From Reticulitermes speratus (lineage: Eukaryota; Arthropoda; Insecta; Blattodea; Rhinotermitidae): a stretch of DNA of 64,000 nucleotides. The notes below the pieces were generated by a model that saw nothing but the letters and a program-made list of their open reading frames with translations, had not been told where the DNA came from and searched no databases. Below are positions 35,673 to 41,312 of this stretch, one piece after another. Each line of letters begins with the position of its first letter. The stretch's first letter is position 1. The stretch lies in the NCBI GenBank assembly GCA_021186555.1, contig JAJKFL010000014.1, positions 36,328,033 through 36,392,032 of the forward strand. The letters run 5' to 3'. Both the position numbers and the translations under genes were made by a program.

Positions 35673-37749
35673 GACTACAGTTTGGCACAAATTACATGAT
35701 GGCCAGGCTTGTCCCTGTTACACAAATGGCCTCTTAACACAGACAGAATAGCAAATAAAAATATCAGCATCAGTATACTGACTACTAGTCCTTAATCTCT
35801 GACTGCCACACCAAGGATTGACTAATGCAGATCACAGAACTACTTCATCTGATATACCCCACACTGTAACACTGACAATTTTTCTGTTCTGATGGCAAAA
35901 AAATTGCCTATACTCTGCTACTCTTGGATAAACGGTTGTAAGTACAGGGAAATGTAATACAACCTTGCTTAATAGATTTTCAATGTCAAATGGCATAATA
36001 ATTCAGTATCAAAATCTTAGAATATGATGAATATACACTTTGCCCTTCTAACATGCTCCATGTCTAAAAAGCAGCAAAAGTTTACACAACACAAAAAACT
36101 TTTCACCCCGTTAATACGGTTTTTCACATCCAAATCTTAAACGATTTTGCCAAAGTCCTCATTTGTTCAACTTGTGTGCAGTCTACATGATGAACGAGTG
36201 CACTGTGACTTTGTAACTGTTTGACTTTAATTTTAATAATTTTCAGCACTGCGGGTGCAAAGTTTATATACATTTTGTGTTCACTTCACATTGCATATGT
36301 GTGTAGACTTCTTATCCTGTACAGCAATTTATTACTTCACACGTGATCAGCAAAAAGCAACCCCATTACAGGCCTTGACAGACCCTTAGGGATCCAGGAG
36401 GTTGAGGCTCCCAGTTTTTTAGACAATCGGCACATGAAGGTGGTAAGGTTGTCAGCCCTGCGCACCGGCCGCCTTTACCCCCCAGGAAAGATTCCTGGTA
36501 CTCATTTCTGTTAGAGGCTGAGTCGACCCCAGGTCCATAGTGCGACCGGAATGAAAAATTCCAGTGACACCATCGGGAATCGAACCCACGACGTTCCGGT
36601 TTGTAGCGCAGTGCCTCAACCAACTACGCCACGACGTCGCACGCAAGTGTCCACACGGAAGGACTCTTGTCGAGACGGCTGTCGACTTGCTTGGCTTGTC
36701 TCACGGCGTCTAAACAGTCTGGCTCCTTCACATGTGAACTCTTCCACTGTCAACCATGGACTGATGTGTCGAAACGACCTTCCGTGCCGCTCCAAAGTCG
36801 CGGGGAAATCATGAGTCGAGTCGACCTTCGAGCGGCGGCAGGCCGCGTCGAGTGTCATGTGTTTTGTTACTTCTAACTACGTATATTGAGTGACGAGTCG
36901 ATTCAACGATCGACTCGACGGTCGGTTCGACCAAAGTCGCTTCGTCTGTTTTCAGACTTAGGAGCCCACAGTCTCTACAGATGTCATTTTGATTCTTTAA
37001 TAACAAATAAAGTGCTGAACAAACAACTCTGGACAAACATGTACTTAAGAAATTATAAACACTCAAAGTAACATAAGTTCCTACGTATTGTAACACTGAA
37101 CTTATTAATGTGTATATAGTATAACTGAACGAAAGGTGATGAAAACTTTTGTGCTTTCAAAAAATAAGTTGCCTTGTGTTCAATAATGTGCAAAATCACT
37201 GAGGAAGCGAAGAACAAAATGTAGCTTAATGGTAAACATTAATATTTAATGCAGAATATATATAGAATAACATTCTAGAAAAGTGAATGTCGATTTCAAT
37301 ACAGAATTGCAAAACAATACCACACTTTCACAGATCTGCCCTTATACAAAGCTTTCCTGCTTACTAAGCCTGATCTGTTGAAATTCATGCAAACATCTTA
37401 AGAGGTTTCACTGTATTTACACCTTCCTGTCCTGATAAGCTGGTAAGCTATGCAAATACTCCGCGTTCAAAAGGTTAAAAATTAAAATTTAAGTCAATGA
37501 AGGAAGTAACTCACCACCATGTCGGACCCAGCTTTTGATGTGTCACTGACAGCTGATGGAGAACGATCTATGGGAGAGGGTGATGGTGCGGTAAGGGGGG
37601 TGTCTTCAGGTCCACTGCGGGCTACCACCAACTCCACCAGCCCACGGGCCTTCTGCAGGATGCTGATGGCCTGTTGGTGGGAGATGTTGGAGTCAAGTGG
37701 CTGGCCATCGATAGCTAGGATCTGGTCACCTTCACGAAGCCTTCCATCT
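5097..37749 (-). CDS. Patj: Patj/MPDZ-like multi-PDZ scaffold gene, internal part (12 exons)
   Basis: Twelve minus-strand exons join with consistent phases into about 750 residues: end of PDZ1, PDZ2, linker, PDZ3, linker, PDZ4, linker, PDZ5. Carboxylate-binding loops are visible as GLGFGIIGG (PDZ2), GLGITIAG (PDZ3), GLGISLEG (PDZ4) and GLGFSILD (PDZ5). The order and linkers match PDZ1-5 of vertebrate PATJ and MPDZ. By family knowledge this is a cytoplasmic scaffold of the Crumbs-Pals1/Stardust-PATJ apical polarity complex at epithelial junctions; PDZ domains bind C-terminal peptides of partners. No start codon, L27 domain, terminal stop, promoter or polyadenylation signal is in the window, so it is partial at both ends. 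Introns carry many transposons but none interrupts an exon. PATJ and MPDZ are hard to separate on this segment; insects normally have one such gene, hence the symbol. Confidence 0.93.
8925..9079. mobile_element. 155-bp pogo/Tigger-type MITE
   Basis: Terminal inverted repeats: left CAGTAGAACCCTGTTAAGAA, right (reverse complement) CAGTAGAACCCACATAAGAA, flanked by TA on both sides. CAGT-AAACC ends with TA target duplications are typical of the pogo/Tigger branch of Tc1/mariner. There is no coding capacity. Confidence 0.8.
9579..9946. repeat. 36-bp minisatellite, about 10 copies
   Basis: The unit is aataactgcacttacaattc plus atgcatgtctcaggtc. Internal copies are nearly identical (c/t/a changes at one site); both ends are more diverged. 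Because 36 is a multiple of three, the plus strand stays open as a 12-residue repeat ([12 protein letters not shown]), which I regard as an artefact. Confidence 0.93.
10870..10960. mobile_element. Possible pogo/Tigger-type end fragment
   Basis: tacagtaaaagctggtttat followed by ccggcacctctgggacc resembles a pogo-type terminal repeat next to TA. I see no matching right end. Confidence 0.4.
13855..14100. repeat. Foldback element with hammerhead-like motif
   Basis: Arms tgatcaactcacaccaacaa (13853-) and its near-perfect mirror (14047-14080, ...ttgttggtgtgagttgatca) enclose a minus-strand hammerhead-like motif. The right arm ends in aatgcacggt (14091-14100), the tail box shared with copies at 43.1, 53.1 and 61.7 kb. 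Confidence 0.7.
13915..13962 (-). ncRNA. Hammerhead-like motif, eroded
   Basis: Reading the minus strand: ACCCC helix I, CATGATGA core (one inserted base), extra T, helix II GGCA/TGCC, GAAAT in place of GAAAC, then GGGGT closing helix I. The box caccaacaaacgcacc lies 35 bp to the left, that is downstream on this strand. Confidence 0.5.
14280..14405 (-). repeat. Dispersed repeat fragment (insect RFEVF-type)
   Basis: Minus-strand remnant peptide [20 protein letters not shown] followed by [16 protein letters not shown]. Similar text occurs at 945, 29325 and 32925. Confidence 0.65.
15520..15762 (-). CDS. Patj: Patj exon: linker and start of PDZ5
   Basis: 243 nt, 81 codons, phase 0 at both ends, acceptor TTGCAG, donor GTGAGA. 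A Ser/Thr-rich linker ([20 protein letters not shown] and a run of Thr/Ala) leads into [20 protein letters not shown] and SILDYQ, the PDZ5 binding loop. DYQ joins DP of the next exon as in MPDZ. Confidence 0.94.
16020..16150 (+). mobile_element. Possible tRNA-derived SINE head
   Basis: gtggtctcaggggtaaaaat resembles a pol III A box and gagttctgagtttgattccc a B box, 50 bp apart. No target duplication found. Confidence 0.4.
16375..16443. repeat. AT microsatellite with periodic AAGT
   Basis: Runs of (ta)n interrupted regularly by taagta, making a short higher-order repeat. Confidence 0.9.
18915..19076 (-). CDS. Patj: Patj exon: second half of PDZ4 and linker
   Basis: 162 nt, 54 codons, phase 0 at both ends, acceptor GCATAG, donor GTAGGT. 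It reads [20 protein letters not shown], then [12 protein letters not shown], completing PDZ4; the rest ([20 protein letters not shown]) is linker. Confidence 0.94.
19756..19929 (-). CDS. Patj: Patj exon: first half of PDZ4
   Basis: 174 nt, 58 codons, phase 0 at both ends, acceptor TATAG, donor GTGAGC. The residues [20 protein letters not shown] contain the PDZ4 binding loop; [20 protein letters not shown] and SGDELLE follow. An insert ([11 protein letters not shown]) lengthens the loop after the second strand. Confidence 0.95.
20025..20345 (-). mobile_element. LINE 3'-end fragment (non-LTR retrotransposon)
   Basis: The minus strand encodes [20 protein letters not shown] followed by LVENREGRR, the Trp-x-x-His-like (here GYMARM) C-terminal tail seen at the end of many insect LINE ORFs. 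The flank cctagtcaagaaattccccc is shared with the copy at 54.7 kb. It is truncated, with no reverse transcriptase core. Confidence 0.75.
20498..20568. repeat. GA-rich and G-tract low complexity
   Basis: gagagagagagacagagag followed by an impure G tract of about 30 bases and another GA run. Confidence 0.9.
20569..22020 (-). other. Rest of Patj intron 19930-22020, nothing recognised
   Basis: AT-rich sequence between the GA/G tract and the acidic-linker exon. Open stretches are short and show no known motif. Confidence 0.6.
22021..22236 (-). CDS. Patj: Patj exon: acidic linker into PDZ4
   Basis: 216 nt, 72 codons, phase 0 at both ends, acceptor GTACAG, donor GTAAAT. It opens with the acidic run [12 protein letters not shown] and ends [17 protein letters not shown], matching the conserved W..KLGPD.EIVVA segment before MPDZ/PATJ PDZ4. 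The next exon starts [10 protein letters not shown], making the junction seamless. Confidence 0.93.
22990..23560. repeat. Degenerate minisatellite, about 56-bp period, about 10 copies
   Basis: Repeated pattern: gactaatgtgatacagcaac, ttgtgtctttcatggtccca, ctg. Copies vary by substitutions and small indels, so the array is old. It lies between two Patj exons. Confidence 0.85.
23694..23903 (-). CDS. Patj: Patj exon: end of PDZ3 plus linker
   Basis: 210 nt, 70 codons, phase 0 at both ends, acceptor CTGTAG, donor GTAAGT. It starts [20 protein letters not shown] and finishes PDZ3 with [16 protein letters not shown] coil-like stretch ([14 protein letters not shown]) and a Pro/Ser-rich linker follow. 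Confidence 0.94.
24410..24630 (-). mobile_element. Diverged tRNA-derived SINE (family 1)
   Basis: The reverse strand has ACCAGCTGAGTTGGCA (A box) and GATTTGATTCTGGCAGGGG (B box), then the family-1 body; on the plus strand this is ggcttagtgggccccactgc and cttggcactaaatggaagtg. Much more diverged than the copies at 35.0, 38.0, 56.4, 56.7 and 61.0 kb. Confidence 0.55.
24726..24817 (-). CDS. Patj: Patj exon: middle of PDZ3
   Basis: 92 nt: two bases completing the split Glu codon, then 30 codons reading [20 protein letters not shown] and [11 protein letters not shown], the GIFVKSI...GD-type core of PDZ3. Acceptor TTGCAG is strong; donor GTTTGT is weaker than those of the other exons. A Tigger-like element starts only 72 bp upstream of the acceptor, so branch point and pyrimidine tract lie between exon and transposon. 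Confidence 0.93.
24890..26505 (+). mobile_element. Tigger/pogo-like DNA transposon, inactivated
   Basis: 1616 bp flanked by TA. Terminal repeats: left CAGTGGAACCTCACTGAATC, right (reverse complement) CAGTAAAACCTCGATGCATC. The plus strand encodes a DDE transposase: [20 protein letters not shown] (first Asp at 25348), [14 protein letters not shown] (second Asp at 25664), [19 protein letters not shown] (third Asp at 25760), giving DD31D spacing. A frameshift near 25430, a stop near 25521 and a frameshift near 25840 inactivate it. An acidic C-terminal part (25959-26370) is still open. The N-terminal DNA-binding region is not readable. Inserted 72 bp upstream of the 24.8 kb Patj exon, antisense to the gene. 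Confidence 0.9.
25348..26480 (+). pseudogene. Tigger-like transposase pseudogene
   Basis: Three catalytic Asp residues survive but in two frames. Segment 25348-25430 (frame of NADE) shifts to the VDN frame; the segment 25580-25840 is continuous from [17 protein letters not shown] to LYRKRLMQ. After the second shift the C-terminal part shows [18 protein letters not shown] and ends near [15 protein letters not shown], like Tigger proteins. Homing in Patj intron only; no relation to the host gene. Confidence 0.85.
26506..27160 (-). other. Intron sequence without recognised features
   Basis: AT-rich; a purine/pyrimidine tgtgtctgtgtatgtgcatg patch at 26586-26615 is simple sequence. Confidence 0.6.
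27160..28085. repeat. Degenerate minisatellite, about 27-30 bp units with higher-order block
   Basis: Units combine gactgctgtcctatcctctc, tgcatat and cccacacccactgtacatga, ctgctgg. A higher-order block of roughly 110-120 bp repeats about five times (27330-27880). The minus strand stays open for 242 codons with an R-E-D-R-I-A-V motif, an artefact of the period. Confidence 0.88.
28277..28487 (-). CDS. Patj: Patj exon: linker and start of PDZ3
   Basis: 211 nt: 70 codons plus one base of a split codon. Acceptor TTGCAG, donor GTGAGC. A Pro/Thr-rich linker ([20 protein letters not shown]) precedes the PDZ3 start [20 protein letters not shown]. The split codon is completed by AG of the next exon to give Glu, keeping the frame. 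Confidence 0.93.
28599..28641 (-). ncRNA. Strongly eroded hammerhead-like copy
   Basis: On the minus strand, CTGTTCTGAATAACCCC precedes CTGGTGTTGGCACC...GCCAAAACGTATAGG. It aligns with the intact copy at 60869-60912, including the upstream flank cttgtactcc-tgttctgaataa. The core is mutated. Confidence 0.5.
28950..29126 (-). CDS. Patj: Patj exon: PDZ2-PDZ3 linker
   Basis: 177 nt, 59 codons, phase 0 at both ends, acceptor CTACAG, donor GTGAGT. It begins [20 protein letters not shown] and includes [11 protein letters not shown], a linker block conserved in PATJ and MPDZ although it is outside the PDZ fold. The acidic end (QQDSEIELH) leads towards PDZ3. Confidence 0.93.
29325..29450 (+). repeat. 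Dispersed repeat fragment (insect RFEVF-type)
   Basis: ctatctaccaaactacatgg, catcacattccagaagactg, as at 945 and 32990. Confidence 0.55.
29516..29674 (-). CDS. Patj: Patj exon: second half of PDZ2
   Basis: 159 nt, 53 codons, phase 0 at both ends, acceptor ACATAG, donor GTATGT. It reads [20 protein letters not shown], then [20 protein letters not shown], closing PDZ2 with its second helix ([11 protein letters not shown]) and last strand. The end, VEPTSPDYQ, starts the linker. Confidence 0.95.
29745..30170. repeat. Foldback with hammerhead-like motif and downstream box
   Basis: The arms ttttttaagaggtatcttct (29749-) and agaagatacatcttaaaaaa (29817-) form a hairpin with ccattagcttgtt/aacaagctaatgg. 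A plus-strand hammerhead-like motif lies at 30045 and the box gtgcatttcgttggtg at 30117-30132. Confidence 0.6.
30045..30088 (+). ncRNA. Hammerhead-like motif, core mutated
   Basis: GCCCC helix I, TTGAAGA in place of CTGAAGA, extra T, GGC..GCT helix II, GAAAC, ATATGTA, GGGG. The C3 position is changed, so probably inactive. Confidence 0.55.
30230..30352. mobile_element. Tigger/MER2-type end fragment
   Basis: The reverse strand of the right border reads TACAGGTAGTCCTCAATTTA followed by CGCCGGGG, a typical pogo-type terminus. The left border is not clear. Confidence 0.4.
31143..32199 (+). mobile_element. Mariner element (DD34D), inactivated
   Basis: 1057 bp flanked by TA. Inverted ends share GTTCAAATTTAAACGAGAAT (left 31151-31170; right 32172-32191 reversed). 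It carries a mariner transposase pseudogene. Shorter than the usual 1.3 kb because of an N-terminal deletion. It sits in the intron between the two PDZ2 exons. Confidence 0.93.
31198..32082 (+). pseudogene. Mariner transposase pseudogene
   Basis: Motifs: [16 protein letters not shown] (first Asp 31560), [14 protein letters not shown] (second 31828), [15 protein letters not shown] (third 31933). Thirty-four residues separate the last two, the mariner DD34D signature. The N-terminal HTH region lacks a block before [20 protein letters not shown] one-base deletion near 31432 and a second shift around 31610-31630 break the frame. Confidence 0.92.
32720..32854 (-). CDS. Patj: Patj exon: first half of PDZ2
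   Basis: 135 nt, phase 0 at both ends, acceptor TTCACAG, donor GTGAGT. The 45 residues start [19 protein letters not shown] and include the binding loop [13 protein letters not shown] followed by [14 protein letters not shown]. This is among the most conserved parts of PATJ/MPDZ. The next exon supplies the second half, beginning [14 protein letters not shown]. Confidence 0.96.
32925..33055 (-). repeat. Dispersed repeat fragment (insect RFEVF-type)
   Basis: acctatctaccaaactacat at 33015 and gaggcagcaggtttctgtac match the family at 14280. It abuts the protein-bearing element that follows. Confidence 0.5.
33056..34618. mobile_element. Repetitive element with long inverted ends and an unrecognised protein
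   Basis: The left end (33056-33193) and the right end (about 34478-34618) are inverted repeats of about 140 bp sharing tatagaaaatggc and caaactttgcttttgtgacc, with scattered indels. The body encodes a broken protein on the minus strand. The inverted ends include the first codons of the protein, so the left end reads [20 protein letters not shown] on the plus strand. I believe this sequence family is repeated in other arthropods, from memory; I cannot name its class. Confidence 0.65.
33323..34530 (-). pseudogene. Unrecognised repetitive protein, broken ORF
   Basis: N-terminal segment 34530-33975: [20 protein letters not shown], then [20 protein letters not shown], a Cys/Asn-rich stretch with [20 protein letters not shown], and [21 protein letters not shown] frameshift near 33975 leads to [18 protein letters not shown], a stop at about 33904, then [40 protein letters not shown] and [20 protein letters not shown]. 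After another stop (33584-33586) it ends [60 protein letters not shown]. About 400 residues, no intron. No function assigned. Confidence 0.7.
34890..35385. mobile_element. MITE with TA target sites, carrying a nested SINE
   Basis: Left end CACAGCGTGATTAAAAAAGA; right end reversed CAGGGTTATTCAAAAAGAAT; both continue ...TGAACACT. TA flanks each end. Without the SINE and one duplication copy it is about 207 bp. No coding capacity. Confidence 0.8.
35040..35315 (+). mobile_element. tRNA-derived SINE, family 1 (with perfect 13-bp TSD)
   Basis: Flanked by perfect CTAGATGTTCATA at 35027-35039 and 35316-35328. A-box-like gggatggcgtagtcggtaca and B-box-like ggggatcgaatcccggtgga lie near the 5' end, the tRNA-like head. 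The body ends tgaactttacctttac. Family copies are at 38012, 56382, 56686 and 60975. Confidence 0.93.
35630..35671. repeat. TA microsatellite
   Basis: About 20 ta units. Confidence 0.95.
36364..36645 (-). mobile_element. tRNA-derived SINE, family 2
   Basis: The minus strand has GGCGTAGTTGGTTGAGGCAC (A box) and GTGGGTTCGATTCCCGATGG (B box), then a body containing GGTCGACTCAGCCTC and the tail gtctgtcaaggcctgtaatg. A second copy on the plus strand is at 49945-50228. Confidence 0.85.
37515..37749 (-). CDS. Patj: Patj exon: second half of PDZ1 plus linker
   Basis: Acceptor TTGCAG and donor GTGAGT bound 235 nt. The first base completes a codon split by the upstream intron (most likely Arg), then 78 codons begin [19 protein letters not shown] and continue [20 protein letters not shown], the typical second half of PATJ/MPDZ PDZ1. 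A Ser/Pro/Thr-rich linker follows. The exon holding the GLGF half of PDZ1 should lie to the right; I could not find it in the window. Confidence 0.93.
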
Positions 37750-38011
37750 CTGCAACACGAAAACCACAACAGTATGAAACAACAAGACCAGCACTGTGGA
37801 CTAAGCAATTTGAAATCCCTAAAAAAAATTCATTTTTATAACAGTGACAATATTCAGCTCAGCTGTCGCCGCACAACTGCATCCTCCCACGTCATTAACC
37901 CCCTCCTCGTCTGACCATAAATACATAAATACATAAATACACATCGCAACTGTGTCTTTGTGGGTCCGTTGTTTCTGAACTTTCCACTGCTGTATTCCCA
38001 TTAATCGTATA

Positions 38012-38287
38012 AAGTTCACCCTAGAACAGGCCATGAAGGCCCAGAGGGGGAGTAGAGGTATAGCACTACTCTTTCTTTAACCGCGGGGCTAGATGGGGGT
38101 GGGTGGTCAACGCCACGCTCCGGCCGCTTTACCCCCGGGAATGACCCGGTACCCATTGTACAGGAGGCTGAGTAGGCCCCAAGGGCCGGTCAGGACGGGT
38201 GCTGAAAATCTCGCACCCACTGTGATTCGATCCCGGACCTTCCAGCTCGTAGCGAGTCGCTATACCGACTGAGCTATCCCGTTCCAC
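38012..38287 (-). mobile_element. tRNA-derived SINE, family 1
   Basis: Flanked by cattaatcgtata (37999-38011) and cattaatcctata (38288-38300), a TSD with one mismatch. The minus strand carries ATAGCTCAGTCGGTATAGCG and GGGATCGAATCACAGTGG (A and B boxes). The insertion is 263 bp from the Patj PDZ1 exon, antisense-compatible with the gene direction. Confidence 0.9.
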
Positions 38288-38589
38288 CATTAATCCTATA
38301 TAATACTGAATTCATCTAAAGCAGACTCACCGAACGCTCTGCTTTCGAGGGACATATCCTCCGCGGTGGACAGGGATATACCGCAAATGGTGCCTCATGA
38401 GGTTACAGTGGGAAAACATAAGATGGTCTCCACAACACGAACGGTGGGGGGGGGGGGGGGGCTCTTCATGTTTAAACAGCCTTTACATTGTGTCAATCAG
38501 GAAATAATCATGACAAACCAGAATGGAAGCAGAGATTGCATATTTTACGGTACTGTCAAACAAGACAGGCAAAGTACGTACATAATGTA

Positions 38590-39105
38590 CCACTGAGGCG
38601 CGTTCGCGTAACCACTGTTGCCGTGGAAAAGCAGTAAGTATTACATATTCCGAGTGCGTGTGTGGATTCTTCCCTTAGTTATCCTGCATGCAAATCGCAT
38701 ATTTTCTACGCCGTATTATATTGTCATCTGTGGCCTGTCTGTCTCTACCATATTTTTTTTCACATTGTCTCCTAAGCGGCACGATTTTCGGGGAAAAAAT
38801 ATTGAACAGAAAACGTGTTTCGATTTTCTCTACAATTTTTGTCTGAAACATTCCTCATTATAAGAAGAATTCAGCGAGATATTATCATAAACGTACATAG
38901 GTCTTCAAGTGAAGTGCCCGTTATTCGTTTAAGATTTTAATCAAACTTGGAATTTTCTCGACAGATTTTCGGAGAATCCTCAAATATCAAACTCCATGAA
39001 AATCCGTCCAGTGACAGCAGAGTTGTTCCATGCGGACAGACATGACGAAGCTAACAGTCGATTTTCGCAATTTTGCGAAAGCGCCTAAAAACGCGAAAAA
39101 AAAAA
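38590..39105. repeat. Dispersed repeat, copy 1
   Basis: cactgaggcgcgttcgcgta, gtaagtattacatattc, then ttctcattataagaagaatt, caaatatcaaactccatgaa and aaaatccgtccagtg recur in order at 57428-57905. The tail ...gttccatgcggacagacatg and gcgaaagcgcc is shared. No coding content. Confidence 0.8.
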
Positions 39106-39919
39106 AAGATCACCAGTAGCCACCACCCCACAGCACTGAATTAGATAAAAATGAAGCCCTAGCAAACATCCGCACTTATCCCTGCAAAAATCAGCAAATC
39201 TATCTAAATAGTCAACACCTCCACAGTCTAAACCATGAAGATGGATACAAACCCAGAAAGTGTGGTTTCACCTCCACTGTCTCTTCAAAACCATTGAAGA
39301 GCACAAGGCCAGACACCCCCCACTCTTCATCTCACTGTCAACTAACAGTCCACATCCTTCTTCAGTCTCATCTAAAGATGGCGAATTCAATACGTACCGA
39401 AGAATAACTTCAATGTCGGACAAGGCTAAATCCCAAAACCAAAGATCCACATACAAAACCTGTAACAACAGCAGCACTGGAGCCAACAAACACATCTGGG
39501 TCCTTGCAAATGCGAAGCTCTGCATTTGGTGTTCAAGAAATTCGAAGGCTTGATGACTACAGTACAGGATGTGCCATACTTCTAATAAAAATATGGGCCT
39601 TCGTATGGTTTTTCAAGATAAAACACACACATTTTAATGTAATGGAGTAAAATACATGGATTTTCATATTCAAATGCACCCATTAACCGCCATCCTACCA
39701 TTTCTGAAGCAGTTGGCACTAAAATAAAGCTCTATCACACGTAAGACTTTTAACGGGCTCACCTGACTGCCAGTTTGAAATGCATCATCAAAGCCAGAAC
39801 TATGTAGGACAGAGGTGGCCAAACAGTCGATCGCGGCAGCTTTTTGGTCTCTTATCAAAATTTATATGCCGCCTCAGTACGATCAACAGCTCTCCGTTTG
39901 ACAGCAGCAATTTTTTGGA

Positions 39920-40085
39920 TCGACCTACCTCTGTGAAAAAGCCTTCTCCCAGATGAAGATAATTAAATCAAGATAACGAGCCCGTCTGACCGATGGACAT
40001 TTAAAATAATGCCTTCACTTGTGCCTAAGTGATTATGAGCGTTCTTGTAGTAAGTTATCGCAGGATATGCAGTGTCATTCATCAA
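39920..40085 (+). pseudogene. hAT transposase C-terminal remnant
   Basis: The plus strand reads LCEKAFSQMKIIKSR, stop, RARLTDGHLK, stop, CLHLCLSDYERSCSK: the hAT C-terminal domain (typically ..CEQAFS.MK.IKSK.R.RL.DEHL...L) with two stops. The rest of the transposase is missing. Confidence 0.8.
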
Positions 40086-40127
40086 CTTCGTAATAGCAAG
40101 GTTACTGAAAACCACTATTTTTTTTTT

Positions 40128-40640
40128 TTTAATGGCTCGACAGCCTTATATGGGCCTGGGCCTCCTCGTTTCGTCGAGGTTTCATGATCACACACATTTG
40201 AGACACACCACAGTCGGTAGGACTCCTCTGGACGAGGGACCAGCTCGTCGCAGAGACCTCTACCTGACAACACACAACACTCACAAGAGACAGACATCCA
40301 TGCCCCCGGTGGGATTTTTTTTTTATTAATTCCTGGGTTTTCCCCTTTGATCCATTTGTACTGTTGAAGTCCTTTTTGTCCTGCATGTCACCTTATGTTT
40401 CATGCTATTGTCCATACATCTAACACAACACAAACATCCATGCCCCCTTTGATCCATTTTTGTACTGTTTAAATCCTTTCGTCCTTCATGTCACTTTACG
40501 TTCCATGCTACCGTCCTTACAACAAACACAACACAAACATCCATGCCCCCGGTGGGATTCGAACCCACGATCCTAGTAAGCGAGCGGCCGAAGACCCACG
40601 CCTTAGACCGCACGGCCACTGGGATCGGCCGAAAACCACC
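40128..40640 (-). mobile_element. tRNA-like SINE nested in the hAT element (family 3)
   Basis: The plus-strand segment atggctcgacagccttatat, gggcctgggcctcctcg matches the one at 63226. The minus strand at 40541-40628 reads GTGGCCGTGCGGTCTAAGGC ... GTGGGTTCGAATCCCACCGG, a leucine-tRNA-like head with A and B boxes. The segment catccatgcccccggtggga is duplicated (40295-40315, 40536-40556), so the copy is partly repeated. Confidence 0.7.
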
Positions 40641-40917
40641 TCTTAGTTATGGTAAATTGTTTTACTTTGAAAAGATAAATTTTTAACAAATTTAACAACT
40701 GTACTTTTATATGTTTCATGTTATTATGCTATTTTACATTTATTTACCTAGTTGAACTAATATTAATACATTATGCACTATGGTAGATCGCGAAAGATTT
40801 TCTGTCTTTAGAGTAGATCACTGAGCCCAGACGTCTGGCTGCCTATGATGTAGGACATTCAGCTACACCCAGCAACACAACATAAAGCTCCCTTCAGAGA
40901 ACACATGCTCTACAGTG

Positions 40918-41312
40918 CAGGTGTGCACCCAGAATTTTTCCTTGGGAGGGGGCTGACCCTGAGGCTATATACAATTTACGTTTGATTTTAAAATTATGTT
41001 ATAAAAATCATGTCGTAAGTATAACATAACACTGTTTGCAACTGCATTTATATACATACGAATATAACTGCATGTTCCTTGACTCAATCACAGTGTCCTA
41101 TCTTTTTGTTTTTTTTTTAATTTTATTATTTTATTTTTCAAAATTCTAATGTACTAGTCATCAGCCGATTTCAGTGGCTGGTTTCGGCTGACGGGGAAAT
41201 CACGTAAAACTTTTGATAACATAATATCTACAAAATCTGTGTTTTTTAAATTTCGGGTTTGGGGGAGGGGCTGCCGGGCTGCAGCCCCCTACCCCCTTGA
41301 GTGCCTCCCCTG
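40918..41312. mobile_element. hAT-type MITE with perfect 8-bp TSD
   Basis: CTACAGTG at 40910-40917 and 41313-41320. Left end CAGGTGTGCACCCAGAATTT; right end reversed CAGGGGAGGCACTCAAGGGG. G-rich subterminal sequence on the left, C-rich on the right. No ORF. Confidence 0.85.

Larger units (their letters stand above)
32855..37514 (-). other. Patj intron (4.7 kb) loaded with repeats
   Basis: Bounded by GTGAGT at the 37.5 kb exon and TTCACAG at the 32.85 kb exon. It contains a dispersed repeat, the repetitive protein element 33056-34618, a MITE with a nested SINE, a (TA)n run at 35630-35671 and a second-family SINE at 36364-36645. Around 36650-36960 is a GC-rich stretch rich in TCGAC with no recognised function. 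Stretches 35390-36360 and 36960-37510 are AT-rich and show nothing I can name. Confidence 0.8.
39810..40847 (+). mobile_element. hAT element, decayed, with 8-bp TSD
   Basis: Perfect target duplication ATGTAGGA at 39802-39809 and 40848-40855. Ends CAGAGGTGGC and (reversed) CATAGGCAGC. Residues YLCEKAFSQMKIIKSR (39930-39977) and ARLTDGHLK, CLSDYERS are the C-terminal dimerisation region of hAT transposases, broken by stops. A tRNA-like repeat is nested at about 40128-40640. Confidence 0.88.

Noticed and set aside
38323..38400. Possible upstream Patj exon ending in a GTGAGT donor with matching phase
   Set aside because: The phase fits the PDZ1 exon (CG plus A giving Arg), but the residues (IPVHRGGYVPRKQSV) do not resemble the first half of PDZ1 and no good acceptor is visible.
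40541..40628. A leucine tRNA gene
   Set aside because: The A and B boxes are good but the acceptor stem pairs poorly and the segment is part of a SINE nested in a hAT element.
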